Source: Nonomuraea montanisoli (GTDB lineage: Bacteria > Actinomycetota > Actinomycetes > Streptosporangiales > Streptosporangiaceae). From it: a DNA stretch of 64,000 bases. A program made the position numbers and the translations under genes. How positions within the stretch are numbered: the stretch's first letter is position 1; every line of letters starts with the position of its first letter. The notes under the pieces are model-generated. The model worked only from the letters and a program-made list of their open reading frames with translations. It made no database searches and was not told the origin of the DNA. Below are positions 35,761 through 43,796 of the stretch, piece by piece. Location: contig NZ_JABWGN010000004.1 of NCBI RefSeq assembly GCF_013363975.1, forward strand, positions 1 to 64,000, written 5' to 3'.

Positions 35761-36366
35761 TCACACCGCGACGCTCTCCCGCGGAGGTGGAGTGGCGCCG
35801 GCGACCGCCCAGGCCGCCTCGATCATGCGGAAGACCTCGTCCACCGCGGCCTGCGGGTCGTCCGTTTCGCGGGCGACCGAGAAGGCGTCGACCACGAAGC
35901 GCGCGACCGCGCCGCAGGTCGGCGTGATCTGCGGCAAGCCCAGGTCGGCAGCGATGGCCGTTGCCAGCGACCGGGCGTGGCGCTGCCTCATCGCCTCCTC
36001 GTACTGCCGCAGCGCCGGCGATTCCTCGATCATGCGCCACAGCGGGGCGGCGCCGTCCGCCGTGCAGTGCCGCACCATGGCGTGGATCTCGCGACGCAGG
36101 GCGGGGATGAGCGCCTCGTCCGGCCGGCGGTCGGTGACCGCGCGCACGAGACGCTGCTCGAAGTCCTCGTCCTGCTCGAAGACCAGGGCTTCCTTCGAGC
36201 TGAAGTGGGAGAAGAGCGTGGTCACGGCCACGTCGGCCTCGGCGGCCACCTCGCGGATGCCGACCGCGTCGTAGCCGTGCTCGGCGAACAGGCGCAGGGC
36301 GGTGTCGGCGATCTTCTGGCGGGTGGCGGCCTTCTTGCGCTCGCGGCGTCCGGGCTGCTCGGTCAT
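35761..36366 (-). CDS. TetR family transcriptional regulator
   Basis: 201 residues. RRERKKAATRQKIADTALRLFAEHGYDAVGIREVAAEADVAVTTLFSHFSSKEALVFEQ is a canonical TetR HTH. It closely resembles the regulator at 54624-55259 (both begin with RRERKKA and share DVAVTTLF-HF-SKEALVF), so they are paralogues. It is divergent from a quinone-oxidoreductase-like gene; a perfect palindrome in the 70-bp gap is the likely shared operator. Confidence 0.93.
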   Translation of the reverse strand: MTEQPGRRERKKAATRQKIADTALRLFAEHGYDAVGIREVAAEADVAVTTLFSHFSSKEALVFEQDEDFEQRLVRAVTDRRPDEALIPALRREIHAMVRHCTADGAAPLWRMIEESPALRQYEEAMRQRHARSLATAIAADLGLPQITPTCGAVARFVVDAFSVARETDDPQAAVDEVFRMIEAAWAVAGATPPPRESVAV

Positions 36367-36407
36367 GCGGTAACACTACCAGGCACGAAAACACAACCGT
36401 TTCAAAA

Positions 36408-36422
36408 CACTAACCGTTAGTG
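36408..36422. promoter_or_regulatory. TetR operator between divergent tetR and oxidoreductase genes
   Basis: CACTAAC-C-GTTAGTG is a perfect 15-bp palindrome, 14 bp before the oxidoreductase start and 42 bp from the tetR start. Occupancy would block the oxidoreductase promoter or early transcript. Confidence 0.7.
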
Positions 36423-36436
36423 CTATGGTCTGCCGC

Positions 36437-37330
36437 ATGAGGAAAGTGCACTTCACCGAGTTCGGTGGTCCGGACGTCCTGCAGCTCATCGACGCCGAGG
36501 AACCCCACGCGGGCCCCGGCCAGGTACGCATAGCGGTGCGGGCAGCGGGCGTGAACCCCGTCGACTGGAGAGTCCGTGAAGGCCAGATCCTGAAGGCCCA
36601 TCCGATCCGCCTGCCCGCCGGAGTCGGACTGGACGCCTCAGGAGTGGTCGACGAGATCGGGGAAGGCGTCGAAGGGATCGACATCGGCGACCGCGTGTTC
36701 GGCGAAGGCGCTGACACCTACGCCGAGTTCGCCGTGCTCTCGGCCTGGGCTCGGATGCCCGACGGCCTGTCCTTCGAAGAGGCGGCCGGGTATCCGTCCG
36801 TGGTCGAGACCGCGCTGCGCATCATCGGCCAGGTCGGCGTCCAGCCCGGGCAGACGCTCCTGGTCAGTGGCGCCTCCGGCGGAGTCGGGTCCGCGGTGCT
36901 GCAGATCGCCCGCGATCGCGGCATCGCGGTGATCGGCACGGGCGGAGCGGCGAACCAGGACTACCTGCGCAGCCTCGGCGCCCTCGCCACGACATACGGC
37001 CCCGGCTGGGTCGACAGAGTGCGCCGGCTCGGTCCCGTCGACGCGGCCCTCGATCTCGCCGGCTCCGGCGTGATCCCCGAACTCGTGGAGCTGACCGGCG
37101 ACCCGCAGAAGGTCGTCTCCATCGCCGATCTCAGCGCGCCGCAGTTCGGCGTCCGTTTCTCCGGCGAGGCCGGAAGCGTGCCGGAGGCACTCGCCGAGGC
37201 CGTCGCGCTCATCACGCGGGGAAAGCTCCACATCCCGGTCGACAAGACCTACACGTTGGCCGAAGCGGCGAAGGCGCACATCGACAGCCGCGCCGGCCAC
37301 ACCCGCGGCCGCCGCGTCATCCTCGTCTAG
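36437..37330 (+). CDS. Quinone oxidoreductase-like MDR-family NADP-binding protein
   Basis: 297 residues, zinc-free medium-chain dehydrogenase/reductase. KVHFTEFGGPDVLQLIDAEEP and AAGVNPVDWRVREG are the N-terminal GroES-like domain; GQTLLVSGASGGVGSAVLQIARDRG is the Rossmann motif. Zinc-ligand Cys/His residues are absent, as in quinone oxidoreductases (QOR/zeta-crystallin). Likely NADPH-dependent reduction of quinones or enones. Alternative start ATG at 36425. Divergent tetR with an operator in between indicates induction by a substrate-like ligand. Confidence 0.9.
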   Translation: MRKVHFTEFGGPDVLQLIDAEEPHAGPGQVRIAVRAAGVNPVDWRVREGQILKAHPIRLPAGVGLDASGVVDEIGEGVEGIDIGDRVFGEGADTYAEFAVLSAWARMPDGLSFEEAAGYPSVVETALRIIGQVGVQPGQTLLVSGASGGVGSAVLQIARDRGIAVIGTGGAANQDYLRSLGALATTYGPGWVDRVRRLGPVDAALDLAGSGVIPELVELTGDPQKVVSIADLSAPQFGVRFSGEAGSVPEALAEAVALITRGKLHIPVDKTYTLAEAAKAHIDSRAGHTRGRRVILV

Positions 37331-37444
37331 CGCCGCTCCAGGCGACGTTGACCCTGGTGACGAGCGGATCATTCTGCCCTGCGCCCCTTCTGGCCGGCAT
37401 GGTCGAAGGACATCGGTCGAGAGATCTGCCGTACCTTCTGATCG

Positions 37445-38310
37445 TCAGGCCGCGAGGACCTTGGCGAGGGCCTCGGCGACGTCCGCGGCCCGGGCGGGCT
37501 CGTCCATGAGCATCGACTGCCGCACCCGCACCACGCTCCGCGCGGCCGGGCATGGCTCGGCGGCGCGCCCCCGTCCGGGTCAGCGCGTCCATCGTGCCCA
37601 GCGGCGGGTACCCGGCGTCGAGCGGCACCCCTTCGGCGGCCATCGCCGCGAGCAGGAAGTCGCGGTCCACGGGGGCGTTCATGCGCAGCATGAGCAGGTG
37701 GCGGGAGTCGCGGGTGGTGCCGGGCGCCCGCGGGACCACGGTCACCGGCCGATGCCCCGCCCCCAGCAGGTCGACGAACTGCGACGCGCCCGAGCGCAGG
37801 TACAGCCACCACAGGCCGCCGCTGCCCGCGAAGCCGAGCAGCGTGTCGGCGTCGAGCTGGTGGATGCGCCGGCTCTCGTCGCCGGGCGCGGGCGCGTCGG
37901 CGACCTTGGTGAACGCCGTGTCGCCGGTCCGGTAGCGGTAGGCGGTAGGCGGTAGGCGGTAGACCGTGCCGTCGGGGCGGGAGGTGAGGTAGACGGTGCC
38001 GTCCTCCATCGCGGCCGGGGCGTCGATGGAGCCCCGACGGCGCCGGGATCGAGATTGCCGTCGCCGGGGTCCACGTCCGCGAAGACAGGGACGGCGTTCT
38101 GCGCCAAGATGGGGGCCACAGTCCCGAAGTCCGTGATCGGCGTCGTGATGATCTCGCCCTCGGGGTTCGGCGCGGCCGCCACGACCGGCAGGTGGAGGGC
38201 CGCGGTGCCCGAGCTGCAGGAGATCGCATGAGGGAGGCCGTACATCCGCGCGACCTCCGCTTCGAGCAGCCGGGCCTCGGCGCCCCACGGGAACTTCACC
38301 GGGACAGCCC
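37445..38310 (-). pseudogene. DegT/DnrJ/EryC1-type aminotransferase relic with a foreign middle
   Basis: Three frames carry parts of one ancestral gene. The 5' part (38302-38030) reads VKFPWGAEARLLEAEVARM, SSGTAALHLPVV and AVPVFADVDPGDGNLDPGAV, the DegT N-terminal core. A frameshift follows, then DGTVYLTSRPDGTVYRLPP ... GGLWWLYLRSGASQFVDLLG, unrelated propeller-like text where the PLP-lysine region should be. HLLMLRMNAPVDRDFLLAAMAAEGVPLDAGYPPLG is the DegT C-terminal part, and after another shift RVRQSMLMDEPARAADVAEAL-AKVLAA ends it at 37445. Not functional as a transaminase. Confidence 0.65.
37931..37962. repeat. Tandem 7-bp repeat in the DegT relic
   Basis: GGTAGC followed by three copies of GGTAGGC and a final GGTAG. 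The 7-bp unit is not a multiple of three, so gain or loss of a copy shifts frame; three units (21 bp) encode the repeated peptide YRLPPTA on the reverse strand. Confidence 0.75.
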
Positions 38311-38360
38311 GCAGAGTACGATTGCGGTCTTGACCGAAATGGGCGGAGAGGGAGACGCGG

Positions 38361-39566
38361 GTGGGAATCGTCATCGGGGTCGTCGGCCCGCATGATCTGG
38401 TCGACGACGTCGCGGCCACGTGCGAGGACCAGCCCGGCCTCACCGCGTTGCGCCTGGACTACGACCACGAGTCCCAGGCGCCCGCGATCGTCGAGGCGCA
38501 CACCCCGTCCGTGGAGGGATGGCTGTTCACCGGCATCGTCCCGTACATGCTGGCCCGCGACGCCGGCGTGCTGACGCGCCCGGCGGCGTTCGTCGACTAC
38601 TCGGGCGCGACGCTGCTGAGCGCCCTCGTACGGCTCCAGCACGAGGGCGTGGACGTGACCCGGCTGTCCATCGACACGCTCTCGGCCGCCGACGTGACGA
38701 CGACGTTCGCCGAGGCCGGCCTGCCGAGCGACGCCCTGCGCACGCTCCCCTACCGGCCGGAGATGACCTCCAGGAACGCCATCGCCTTCCACCGCCGCCA
38801 CCTCGGCCATCCGGTGATCACCTGCCTGAGCAGCGTCCACGAGGCGCTGCGCGGCGAGATGCAGGTGCTGCGGCTGGTGCCGTCGGTCCACTCGGTCCGC
38901 GTCGCGCTGCGCCAGCTCCTGCTGACGGCCGAGGGCCAGGCCCAGGAGGACGCGCAGATCGCGCTCGGGCTGATCGAGGTGGCCAACGAGGAGGGCCTGC
39001 TGCGCGAGGCCGCCGCGCTGGGCGGCACGATCGCGGCCTTCCGCGGCGGCACGCACCTGCTGGTGACCACGCGCGGCCCGCTGCACGAGGCCACCGGCGG
39101 CTTCACCTGCCTGCCCATGCTGGCGCGGCTGGCCGGTCAGAACGCCGCGGTCCGCATCGGCTTCGGCCTGGGGCGCAGCGCGGCCGAGGCGGAGAGCCTG
39201 GCCCGCCGGGCGCTGGCCCGGGCGCGCCGCATCGGTGAGGTGGCGGCCGTGCTGTCGCTGCGGGCCGACACCGACATCGTGCTGGAGTCGGTGCCGGCGG
39301 CCCCGGCGGCCGAGCACAACCTGCCGGTCATCGCGCGCCGGGTGGGCCTGTCGGTCCCCACGCTGGAGAAGCTGCTGGAGGCGCGGGCCGCCGCCGGGGA
39401 CGAGCCGCTCACCACCCGCGAGATCGCCGACCGCCTGGCCGTGCAGCAGCGCACCGCGCGGCGCATGCTGCACCGGCTGGAGCTGGCCGGGCTGGCCGAG
39501 CGCACCGGCAACCTGACCAGCGGCTCCAGCGGCCGCCCGCTCACGCTGTACCGCCTGACCCTCTGA
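38361..39566 (+). CDS. Multidomain transcriptional regulator (PrpR-N-like sensor, GGDEF-like and winged-helix)
   Basis: 401 residues. MGIVIGVVGPHDLVDDVAATC and VEGWLFTGIVPYMLARDAG resemble the phosphate/propionate-sensing PrpR-N fold. The middle (GGTHLLVTTRGPLHEATGGFTCLPMLARL ... RIGFGLGRSAAEAESLARRALARAR) resembles the degenerate GGDEF-like domain of CdaR-type regulators. The C-terminus (ADRLAVQQRTARRMLHRLELAGLAERTGN) is a winged helix. GTG start preceded by GGAGAGGGAG. Its target is unclear; an aminotransferase relic lies upstream. Domain assignments are by eye. Confidence 0.7.
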   Translation: MGIVIGVVGPHDLVDDVAATCEDQPGLTALRLDYDHESQAPAIVEAHTPSVEGWLFTGIVPYMLARDAGVLTRPAAFVDYSGATLLSALVRLQHEGVDVTRLSIDTLSAADVTTTFAEAGLPSDALRTLPYRPEMTSRNAIAFHRRHLGHPVITCLSSVHEALRGEMQVLRLVPSVHSVRVALRQLLLTAEGQAQEDAQIALGLIEVANEEGLLREAAALGGTIAAFRGGTHLLVTTRGPLHEATGGFTCLPMLARLAGQNAAVRIGFGLGRSAAEAESLARRALARARRIGEVAAVLSLRADTDIVLESVPAAPAAEHNLPVIARRVGLSVPTLEKLLEARAAAGDEPLTTREIADRLAVQQRTARRMLHRLELAGLAERTGNLTSGSSGRPLTLYRLTL

Positions 39567-39586
39567 CGCGCGCCCGCGGGTTGAGC

Positions 39587-39657
39587 ACGGTCAGCATCAC
39601 CCCGTCGGGCCCGGTCAGCACCACCCGTCGGGCCCGGTCAGCATCACCCCGTCGGGC
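39587..39657. repeat. Three tandem 24-bp repeats
   Basis: Units at 39587-39610, 39611-39633 (one base shorter) and 39634-39657 share CGGTCAGCA-CAC-CCGTCGGGC. On the reverse strand they encode GPDG-like peptide copies, interrupted by the missing base. The region 39567-39772 holds no intact gene; it may be the eroded end of a former coding sequence. Confidence 0.65.
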
Positions 39658-39772
39658 ACGGTCGCCAGCGCCTCGGCCAGGCTCGAGACGACCACCGCCG
39701 AGGGGTGCTCGGCGGTGAGGCGCCCCAGCCGCAGCCGCCCCGCCGCCGCCCCGCTCACGGATCACCCCACGG

Positions 39773-40267
39773 CTAGCGGGCGGCCGCGCCCTGGACCATC
39801 TCCCGTAGCTGCGCCTCCTGGTCCTGGCTGAGCGAGGTCTGGAGGATGTGCCCGCCGTACGGCTGGATCTCGGGGATGACCTTGTCCGGGGTGCTCCGCA
39901 CGACGAGCACGAACAGCGCGGCCGTGCCGGGCTCCATCTTGGCGGCGATCTGCCGCATGAACTCGTCGTTGACCCCGACGTCGGTCATCGCGCCGCCGGC
40001 GGCCCCGGCCGCGGCGCCGAGCGCCATCCCGAACAGGGGCATGAAGAACAGCAGGCCGATCAGGCCGCCCCACAGCGCGCCGCTCGCGGCCCCCATGCCG
40101 GTCATGTTGGCGCTCTGGTGCAGCTTGATCTTGCCGTCGGTGCGCCGCTCGACGACGGCCACGTCCTCCATGGTGATGAGGTTCTGCCGCTGCAGGTCGA
40201 GGAGACGGTCACGGACCGAGGTGGCGGTGGCGACGTCGGGGTAGGCGATGACGATGAGATTGCTCAT
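39773..40267 (-). CDS. DUF1269-like membrane-associated protein
   Basis: 164 residues. MSNLIVIAYPDVATATSVRDRLLDLQRQNLI, then EDVAVVERRTDGKIKLHQ, a glycine-rich hydrophobic helical hairpin (GALWGGLIGLLFFMPLFGMALGAAAGAAGG) and PGTAALFVLV match the DUF1269 family. Function unknown; members may fold like oligomerising membrane-associated regulators. A paralogue at 47962-48471 closes the cluster. GGAAGAGAG ribosome site. Confidence 0.85.
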   Translation of the reverse strand: MSNLIVIAYPDVATATSVRDRLLDLQRQNLITMEDVAVVERRTDGKIKLHQSANMTGMGAASGALWGGLIGLLFFMPLFGMALGAAAGAAGGAMTDVGVNDEFMRQIAAKMEPGTAALFVLVVRSTPDKVIPEIQPYGGHILQTSLSQDQEAQLREMVQGAAAR

Positions 40268-40536
40268 GGCTCTCTTCCTTCTGGGTTACCGAGCCATGGG
40301 GACATTTCCGGATCTCGGCCGACGTATAGCCACAATGAGGTAAAACGCCTTACAGAACCGCCCGTGCCGCATCAATGGATTCATCGGGATCCTGTGCGCA
40401 TCCTCCCGCGTTCCCCATGGTGAGCCCAATTCCTGACGGAGAGACGACAGTCGGTTTTTACGATGCCGGACGGGGGGCATTGACCATGGTCCGACAGCTT
40501 TTTCCGCGGGTGGTGCGGGATTCGACGGAGGCACCC

Positions 40537-40851
40537 ATGGGTTGCTTGTTCGCCATATTCGCCGGGATTTTTCCGCGAATGGCCGTCTTCATCCTCTGGA
40601 TCGCGCGGCCGGCGCTGGTGGGCGCGGTCTTCCACACGTGGATCTGGCCCCTGCTCGGGCTGATCTTCCTGCCGTTCGCGACCCTCATGTACATCATCCT
40701 GTCCATCTCCGGCGCCCACCTCAGCGGCGGGGACTGGGTCTGGATCGCGCTGGCGGTGGTGCTGGACCTGCTGCACTGGGCGAGCATGGCGGCGCGCAAC
40801 CGCATGATGCCGGGCTACTCCCAGCCGCCGCCCGGCTATCCCCGGACCTGA
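40537..40851 (+). CDS. Small integral membrane protein
   Basis: 104 residues from the ATG at 40537. Hydrophobic segments at AIFAGIFPRMAVFILWIARPALVGAVF, WPLLGLIFLPFATLMYIILSIS and WVWIALAVVLDLLHWA suggest three membrane helices, then a Gly/Pro/Tyr tail. Function unknown. The leader GACGGAGGCACCC before the ATG is nearly repeated before the next gene, 24 bp downstream. The frame extends upstream but without a better site. Confidence 0.75.
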   Translation: MGCLFAIFAGIFPRMAVFILWIARPALVGAVFHTWIWPLLGLIFLPFATLMYIILSISGAHLSGGDWVWIALAVVLDLLHWASMAARNRMMPGYSQPPPGYPRT

Positions 40852-40875
40852 CCGGCGAGGCGACGGGAGGCACCC

Positions 40876-41718
40876 ATGTGCAGGTGGATGGCGTACAGCG
40901 GAGACCCGATCCTGGCCGACGAGCTGCTGTACCAGCCCGTGCACTCGGTCATCGACCAGAGCATGCACGCCAGGCTCGGCCCCAACACCACGAACGGCGA
41001 CGGTTTCGGCATCGGATGGTACGGCGAGGGCGTCGCACCCGCCGTGTTCAAGAGCATCCTGCCGGCGTGGAACGACCGCAACCTGCGCGAGCTGGCCGGC
41101 GAGATCCGCACGTCCCTGATGTTCGCGCACGTCCGCGCCTCGACCGGCACGGCGGTGGAGCGCAGCAACTGCCATCCGTTCCGGTACGGGCGCTGGCTGT
41201 GGATGCACAACGGGTTCATCAAGGAGTTCTTCCGGCTCAAGCGCGACCTGGTCATGGCGGTGGACCCGGTGCTGTACCCGGCCATCGAGGGATCGACCGA
41301 CTCGGAGGTGCTGTTCTTCCTGGCGCTCACCTTCGGCCTGCCCGACGACCCGCCGGGCGCGGTGGCCCACGCCGTCGGCCTGGTCGAGGAGATCGCCCGG
41401 CGCCACGGAATCGACGACCCCGTCCAGATGACCGTGGCCACCGCCGACGGCGAGCGGCTCTGGATGTTCCGCTACGCCAGCGTGGGAACGCCCAGATCGC
41501 TGTTCTACTCCACCGGCGTCTCCCAGCTCCGCGCGCTCCACCCGGAGCTGGACGCCCTGCGGCAGCTCGGCCCGAAGTCACGCTTCGTGGTCTCCGAACC
41601 GCTGCGCGACCTCAAGGGCGCCTGGAACGAGCTCCCCGAGAGCACCTACGGCGTCGTCCACGACGGACGCTACGAACTGCACGCGTTCGTACCGGTCTCC
41701 CCCGTTCACGCCCCGTAG
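40876..41718 (+). CDS. Class II glutamine amidotransferase
   Basis: 280 residues. Cys2 of MCRWMAYSGDPI is the N-terminal nucleophile exposed by Met removal. FAHVRASTGTAVERSNCHPFRYGRWLWMHNGFI and the GDGFGIGWYG segment are conserved in the EgtC/YafJ group. Known chemistry: hydrolysis of gamma-glutamyl amides. In the absence of ergothioneine genes nearby, the physiological substrate is unknown. It overlaps the convergent GH15 gene by 13 bp. Confidence 0.9.
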   Translation: MCRWMAYSGDPILADELLYQPVHSVIDQSMHARLGPNTTNGDGFGIGWYGEGVAPAVFKSILPAWNDRNLRELAGEIRTSLMFAHVRASTGTAVERSNCHPFRYGRWLWMHNGFIKEFFRLKRDLVMAVDPVLYPAIEGSTDSEVLFFLALTFGLPDDPPGAVAHAVGLVEEIARRHGIDDPVQMTVATADGERLWMFRYASVGTPRSLFYSTGVSQLRALHPELDALRQLGPKSRFVVSEPLRDLKGAWNELPESTYGVVHDGRYELHAFVPVSPVHAP

Positions 41719-43574
41719 GGCGGGACGGGGCGGGCGGCGAGCCCGTCGGCCCGGTCACCGCGGTCGAGCTGCTCGTCGAGGGCCATGGCCGCGGCGACGA
41801 GCGCCAGGTGGGTGAACGCCTGCGGGAAGTTGCCGAGCTGCTCCCCCGACGGGCCGATCTCCTCGGCGAACAGGCCGACGTGGTTGGCGTAGGTGAGCAT
41901 CTTGTCGAAGGCGTAGCGGGCCTGCCGCACCCGCCCGGCGCGGGCGAGGGCCTCGACGTAGAGGAAGCTGCACAGGTTGAACGTCCCCTCCGAGCCGCGC
42001 AGCCCGTCCGGCGAGGCGACGGGGTCGTAGCGGTAGACGAGGCTGTCGCTGACGAGCTCCTGGTCCATGGCGTCCAGGGTGCTCAGCCAGGCCGGGTCGC
42101 GCGGGGAGACGAAGCCGACGCGGGGCATGAGCAGCAGCGAGGCGTCCAGGACGTCGGTGGCGTAGTGCTGGACGAACGCCTGCCGCCGCGCGTTCCAGCC
42201 GCGCCGCACGATCTGGTTGAAGACGGTGTCACGCGTGTTCGTCCAGCGGACGACGTCGGCGGGACGGGAGTAGGTCGTCGCCATGCGGATGCCGCGGTCG
42301 AAGGCGACCCAGGTCATCAGGCGGCTGTAGGTGAAGTCCTGGCGCCCGCCGCGGGTCTCCCAGATGCCCTCGTCGGGCCGGTCCCAGGTGTCGGCCAGCC
42401 AGTCCAGGAGCCGGACGAAGGCCCGCCAGCCGTGGATGCCGCCGATGTCCTGGGCCTGGGCCAGCGCGTCGGCGGCCTCGCCGTAGATGTCGAGCTGGAT
42501 CTGGTCGGCGGCGGCGTTGCCGGCCCGGACCGGCGCCGACTTCTGGTACCCCTCCAGGTGGTCGAGGGTCTCCTCGGTCAGGTGGGGGTCGCCGTCGATC
42601 CGGTACATGATCTGCAGCGGCTCGCCGGAGGCCGTGCCGCCGGCGTCGAGGCGGTCGCGCAGCCAGGTGCGGAAGGCGTGGGCCTCCTCGGTGAAGCCGA
42701 GGTCGATCAGGGCCCGGACCGAGAGGGAGGCGTCGCGGATCCACGTGTAGCGGTAGTCCCAGTTGCGCTCGCCGCCGATCTGCTCCGGCAGGCCCATGGT
42801 GGCGGCGGCGATCGGCGCGCCGGTGGGCGCGTACGTGAGCAGCTTGAGGGTGATCGCCGAGCGGTTGACCATCTCCTGCCAGCGCCCGCGGTAGCGGGAG
42901 CCGCGCAGCCAGCCGAGCCAGAAGTCGTGGCACGCCTCGATGCCGCCGCGCACCTCGGCGGCCGTCAGCGGGCTCGGGGAGTGGGCGCCGGCGCGGTCGG
43001 CGGTCAGGGTGATCGCGGCCGTCTCGCCCGCCTGGAGGGTGAACTCGGCGACGACGTCCTCGCCCTCGGGGCGCAGGGTGATGCGGTCGCTGGCCCTCAG
43101 GTGCAGGTCCGTGCCGGGACCGCGGAAGAGGGCGGAGCCGTCGTCGAGCATGGTCAGGGTGTGCGCCGCCCGCGCGTAGTCGAAGCGGGGGCGGCAGGCG
43201 AGGGTGAAGGGCAGGCTGCCGCGCACGACCCGGGCGACGCGCATGACGCGGTGCCGGTCGGAGGGGACGGCGGAGAGGTTCGGCTCCATGAAGTCGGCGA
43301 CCTCGCCGACGCCGCTCGGCGCCATGTAGCGGGTCACCAGGATCGCGGTGTCCGGCAGGTAGAGCTGGCGGACGCTCTCCCCGGCGATGAGGTCGAGGTC
43401 GGCGGCGAAGCGGAAGTGGCCGCCGCGCTCGCTGTCGAGCAGGGAGGCGAAGACGCTCGGGGAGTCGAAGCGGGGGGTGCACCACCAGTCGATGGTCCCC
43501 GTGCCGGAGACGAGCGCGGCGGTCTGCAGGTCTCCGATCATGCCGTGGTCCGCGATCGGCGGATAGTCGTTCAT
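41706..43574 (-). CDS. GH15-family glucoamylase/trehalase-like enzyme
   Basis: 622 residues from the ATG at 43574. PPIADHGMIGDLQTAALVSGTGTIDWWCTPRFDSPSVFASLLD starts the N-terminal sandwich; GGERNWDYRYTWIRDASLSVRALIDLGF and DEGIWETRGGRQDFTYSRLMTW are the GH15 barrel motifs containing catalytic carboxylates; EGTFNLCSFLYVEALARAGR ends it. No signal peptide, so cytoplasmic. Relatives include mycobacterial trehalase and glucoamylase-like proteins; trehalose is a reasonable substrate guess. The gene sits in a cluster with membrane and stress-type proteins. Confidence 0.93.
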   Translation of the reverse strand: MNDYPPIADHGMIGDLQTAALVSGTGTIDWWCTPRFDSPSVFASLLDSERGGHFRFAADLDLIAGESVRQLYLPDTAILVTRYMAPSGVGEVADFMEPNLSAVPSDRHRVMRVARVVRGSLPFTLACRPRFDYARAAHTLTMLDDGSALFRGPGTDLHLRASDRITLRPEGEDVVAEFTLQAGETAAITLTADRAGAHSPSPLTAAEVRGGIEACHDFWLGWLRGSRYRGRWQEMVNRSAITLKLLTYAPTGAPIAAATMGLPEQIGGERNWDYRYTWIRDASLSVRALIDLGFTEEAHAFRTWLRDRLDAGGTASGEPLQIMYRIDGDPHLTEETLDHLEGYQKSAPVRAGNAAADQIQLDIYGEAADALAQAQDIGGIHGWRAFVRLLDWLADTWDRPDEGIWETRGGRQDFTYSRLMTWVAFDRGIRMATTYSRPADVVRWTNTRDTVFNQIVRRGWNARRQAFVQHYATDVLDASLLLMPRVGFVSPRDPAWLSTLDAMDQELVSDSLVYRYDPVASPDGLRGSEGTFNLCSFLYVEALARAGRVRQARYAFDKMLTYANHVGLFAEEIGPSGEQLGNFPQAFTHLALVAAAMALDEQLDRGDRADGLAARPVPPYGA

Positions 43575-43796
43575 GGATGCCCCCGTCCCTCGCCGGATCC
43601 GCTGCCGGGCTGCCTCCGCCGCGCGGATGGTCACCGGCGACAGCAGGATTACCTCAGCCCCTAAAGGGACATATACCTACATTCCAGACATTTTCTACGA
43701 CGTATCGGCACTCTTTTCGGAGTCAGGTCGGAACCTCCCCCCTGGGCGCACGTCCGCCGGGACGACCGGCGGCTTTCCGCAACGGAGGACGCAGCC

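Noticed and set aside
37931..37962. CRISPR or VNTR locus in the 7-bp repeat array
   Set aside because: Only three full units with no spacers; it is simple slippage inside a decayed gene.
40542..43664. A 1040-codon plus-strand frame
   Set aside because: Shadow of the amidotransferase and the reverse GH15 gene; composition is valine/glycine/arginine-rich with no motif.
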